Positions 61,990-64,000 of a stretch of 64,000 nucleotides of DNA are shown piece after piece. Each line of letters opens with the position of its first letter. The stretch's first letter is position 1. The position numbers and the translations under genes were made by a program. The DNA comes from Tubulanus polymorphus (lineage: Eukaryota; Nemertea; Palaeonemertea; Tubulaniformes; Tubulanidae). The notes below the pieces were generated by a model. It made no database searches and was not told the DNA's origin. It saw nothing but the letters and a program-made list of their open reading frames with translations. The stretch spans positions 10,602,501 through 10,666,500 of the forward strand of contig NC_134035.1 of NCBI RefSeq assembly GCF_964204645.1, written 5' to 3'.

Positions 61990-62236
61990 TTGAATTGAAT
62001 TGGCCGGCAACCAGTCTAGCCCAAATATATTGATGACGTAGTGTACATCCTCTTGGAAATAATTATCAAAACTGATCAAATATCAAATAAGAGTTATAGA
62101 ATATATTTAATTACAATAGTTAGATTCATTGATCAAATACAAAATAAATGTTTAATATTCACGGAATTAACGCCAAAATTGACGGTTGTAATTATTGTTT
62201 AATCATAAGTCAATATCGATGACGTAGTGCACATCA
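61990..62236. repeat. Dispersed repeat with paired GATGACGTAGTG motifs, copy 2
   Basis: Starts TTGAATTGAATTGGCCGGCA. GATGACGTAGTGTACATC lies at 62032 and GATGACGTAGTGCACATC at 62218. The interior is AT-rich with repeated ATCAAATA text. Confidence 0.55.
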
Positions 62237-62713
62237 ACTCACACATAACCCCTTAAAACGCGTAGTAGTTATCAATGTATGTAAACATTTGAAACGGTTT
62301 TACGGCGTCAAAAAAACTTTTATTGGGGTTCTTACTCCCGAGGCTATTTGCACTTAAATTCTTGGAAATTCTGCATAGTTTCACCGGGTATCAATTCGAA
62401 GGTGTATTACAGATCTCTAAACGTTTCAAACGGCGAGACATTTGAAACGAATCGTTTCTAACCGTCTTCTTTGACAGCCAATGCCGACTACACAATTGAA
62501 TGAGGAGAACAACAGCGAAAGAAAATCGAACAAAAGCATAGCTAAAGGTCGGCTTTGCTTATGCCCGAATGTGTAGGTTGACGATTTTGAAGTCGGGGCA
62601 GGTCTTAGTTTAGAAATAGTCTGCTCAACAGGGTCGCCCATATTACCAAATGACAGCTGCAATCGACCTCGATGATGATAAAGATTGATGGAAAGTTGTA
62701 TCCGTAAACCGAC

Positions 62714-62945
62714 ATCCTCCCGCGGCAGGGATTCGAACCTGATGGCATCACCTGATTGCTCGTTGTATAATCGAAGGGCAAATGTTGACAATTTCATGGA
62801 AGAACTATAAATGGGAAAACCCGGGCTAAAATAAAACGGGATTTCTGATTGGCTAATAACGACATCTAAGCTGCGCATGTAACTGCGCACTCGGACTAGT
62901 AGGGCAGGGTTTCGTACTGTCGCATTCTCGATGCCATCGGTCCGA
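62714..62945. mobile_element. Third copy of the B-box MITE, core inverted relative to the others
   Basis: It begins ATCCTCCCGCGGCAGGGATT and contains the core in reverse (CACCTGATTGCTCGTTG, then AATGGGAAAACCCGGGC and GGGATTTCTGATTGGCT), ending at a GCATTCTCGATGCCATCGG arm. Such core inversion is expected when the arms recombine. Confidence 0.6.
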
Positions 62946-63665
62946 ATTTAGACGTAACATTTGACGACACACGTTGCCGTAAATTGACAACAAATAATGT
63001 TGTTATTATTATACGAGAATGGATGTTAAAGATGAGACTATCACAGACGGTGAAACCTGTTGAATACCGTGAATATCATAATCGAGTCTGTTTTAATACA
63101 TATACTCTATCGCTTTATTTGATTATAATGGCTATGAAGTAGGCCCCGAAGTATTAACAACATTTTTTTTTTCATTTGGCTGCAGTCACAGGAAAGTCAT
63201 ATGAAAGTCATCACAAACCCACAGGCCCATTTATATAAAGAACTCCACATGTTCTCCTGTGACTTAGGGCTGAAATGGTGACATCGAAACGAGATGATAT
63301 TGTTGATAAGCTATCTAGGCTTATGTTGTATAATTCCTAACACGTTGGTCTACTAATTCCCTATGATAATAACTTATTCGAAAGCGCAACGCTATAGAAA
63401 TATAATCAGTGCGCTTCGCATTAGACTAAACCATTGAAGTATAATTGCAGAGTAAAACAATGAGTTGTACAATTATTCGCAAAAATTAATTGCATTATTA
63501 TTATGAAATACTGTGTACGCGTAAAGAAAATATAGCTTTAGTTTTCTTAAGACAATTCAAGGGTGTTCGAATTACTATTAACAATTATTTAGATTTGTTT
63601 CATTCCACCATCTAAAGAAATGTCCATGTGTACTGAAAATGTTTTTGTAAATTTCGCCAGTTTTT

Positions 63666-63828
63666 GGTAGCGATTTCATACGTCATGACGTCCCCAAATT
63701 TGGTAGCTATTACTATGGCTTCAACAACATAAAAATATATGTAACATACGTGTTACATATATTTTTATGTTGTTGAAGCCATAGTAATAGCTACCAAATT
63801 TGGGGACGTCATGTATGAAATCGCTACC
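63666..63828. repeat. Near-perfect palindrome, arms about 80 bp
   Basis: The left arm begins GGTAGCGATTTCATACGTCA and the right arm ends ATGTATGAAATCGCTACC. The arms match along their whole length except one 3-base indel (GTC) near the outer end, around a 4-base TACG centre flanked by TGTAACA/TGTTACA. No gene overlaps it. It is probably a fold-back MITE that arose recently, given the lack of arm divergence. Confidence 0.85.
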
Positions 63829-64000
63829 CAATTTTTACACCGCTCAATATCGTCGACATTGTCACCTTGAGTTTGTCAATGAAGTTGACAATTTAAGCGA
63901 AAGTAAATTGTAAAGATGATATAAAATCTTGAACTAAGAAATAAACGGTGTCCCAAATTTTTGTCATGAGCTAATATTCATTCGACGTTTCGAATTATAT

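Larger units (their letters stand above)
54119..64000. other. Probable long intron, repeats only
   Basis: Downstream of the 54118 donor I find MITEs at 57.4, 58.2, 58.6 and 62.7 kb, paired-motif repeats, the LINE end at 60.3-60.7 kb and the palindrome at 63.7 kb, but no exon I can support. Confidence 0.45.

Overview
The window is eukaryotic nuclear DNA: AT-rich, gene-sparse, with genes split by spliceosomal introns (GT-AG throughout, apart from one likely GC-AG) and long stretches of short dispersed repeats. The gene families present are a Frizzled-type secreted Wnt antagonist, a PNT+ETS factor of the SPDEF/Ets98B class, two intronless peptide-receptor-like GPCRs, APIP and a pantothenate-kinase relative. 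Together they point to a bilaterian animal. Coding exons show no CpG depletion, and the many small fold-back elements suit a marine invertebrate, probably lophotrochozoan. That placement is an inference and no species is claimed.

Layout. 1-12 kb is mostly repeats, with a plausible minus-strand 3' coding exon (4068-4268) and a strong minus-strand splice donor at 11892 that may belong to the same unknown gene. At 13.3-14.0 kb lies an unrecognised plus-strand reading frame broken by a TTAA-flanked fold-back element and two stop codons. At 14.7-15.1 kb there is a GGGA array with a duplicated spacer. 16.8-17.8 kb is GPCR 1 (minus). 18.8-22.8 kb is an eight-exon pantothenate-kinase-like gene (plus). 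23.2-23.4 kb is a TAA microsatellite. 27.9-31.0 kb is the SPDEF/Ets98B-like gene (minus). About 35.0 kb has a TATA box followed by a 34-codon ORF for a tail-anchored micropeptide candidate. 40.9-43.5 kb is six-exon APIP (minus), 44.4-45.5 kb GPCR 2 (minus), and 46.1-48.1 kb a four-exon sFRP3/4-like gene (minus). 52.0-52.9 kb is a 26-bp minisatellite. At 54.04 kb a signal-peptide exon (plus) opens a gene whose remaining exons I cannot find. The last 10 kb is intron or intergenic DNA with repeats, including a 5'-truncated LINE end and a near-perfect 80-bp-arm palindrome.

The genes do not form one pathway. APIP (methionine salvage) and the PANK relative (coenzyme A) are metabolic. SPDEF-like, sFRP-like and the GPCRs are regulatory or signalling genes. 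I reconstructed exons by hand from splice sites, reading-frame phase and family similarity. All phases close exactly for PANK, SPDEF, APIP and sFRP. I do not see a convincing new multi-gene system. The most interesting items are the apparent loss of the catalytic glutamate in the PANK relative, a GC-AG intron in the sFRP gene, the micropeptide candidate, the broken ORF, and several structured repeat families.
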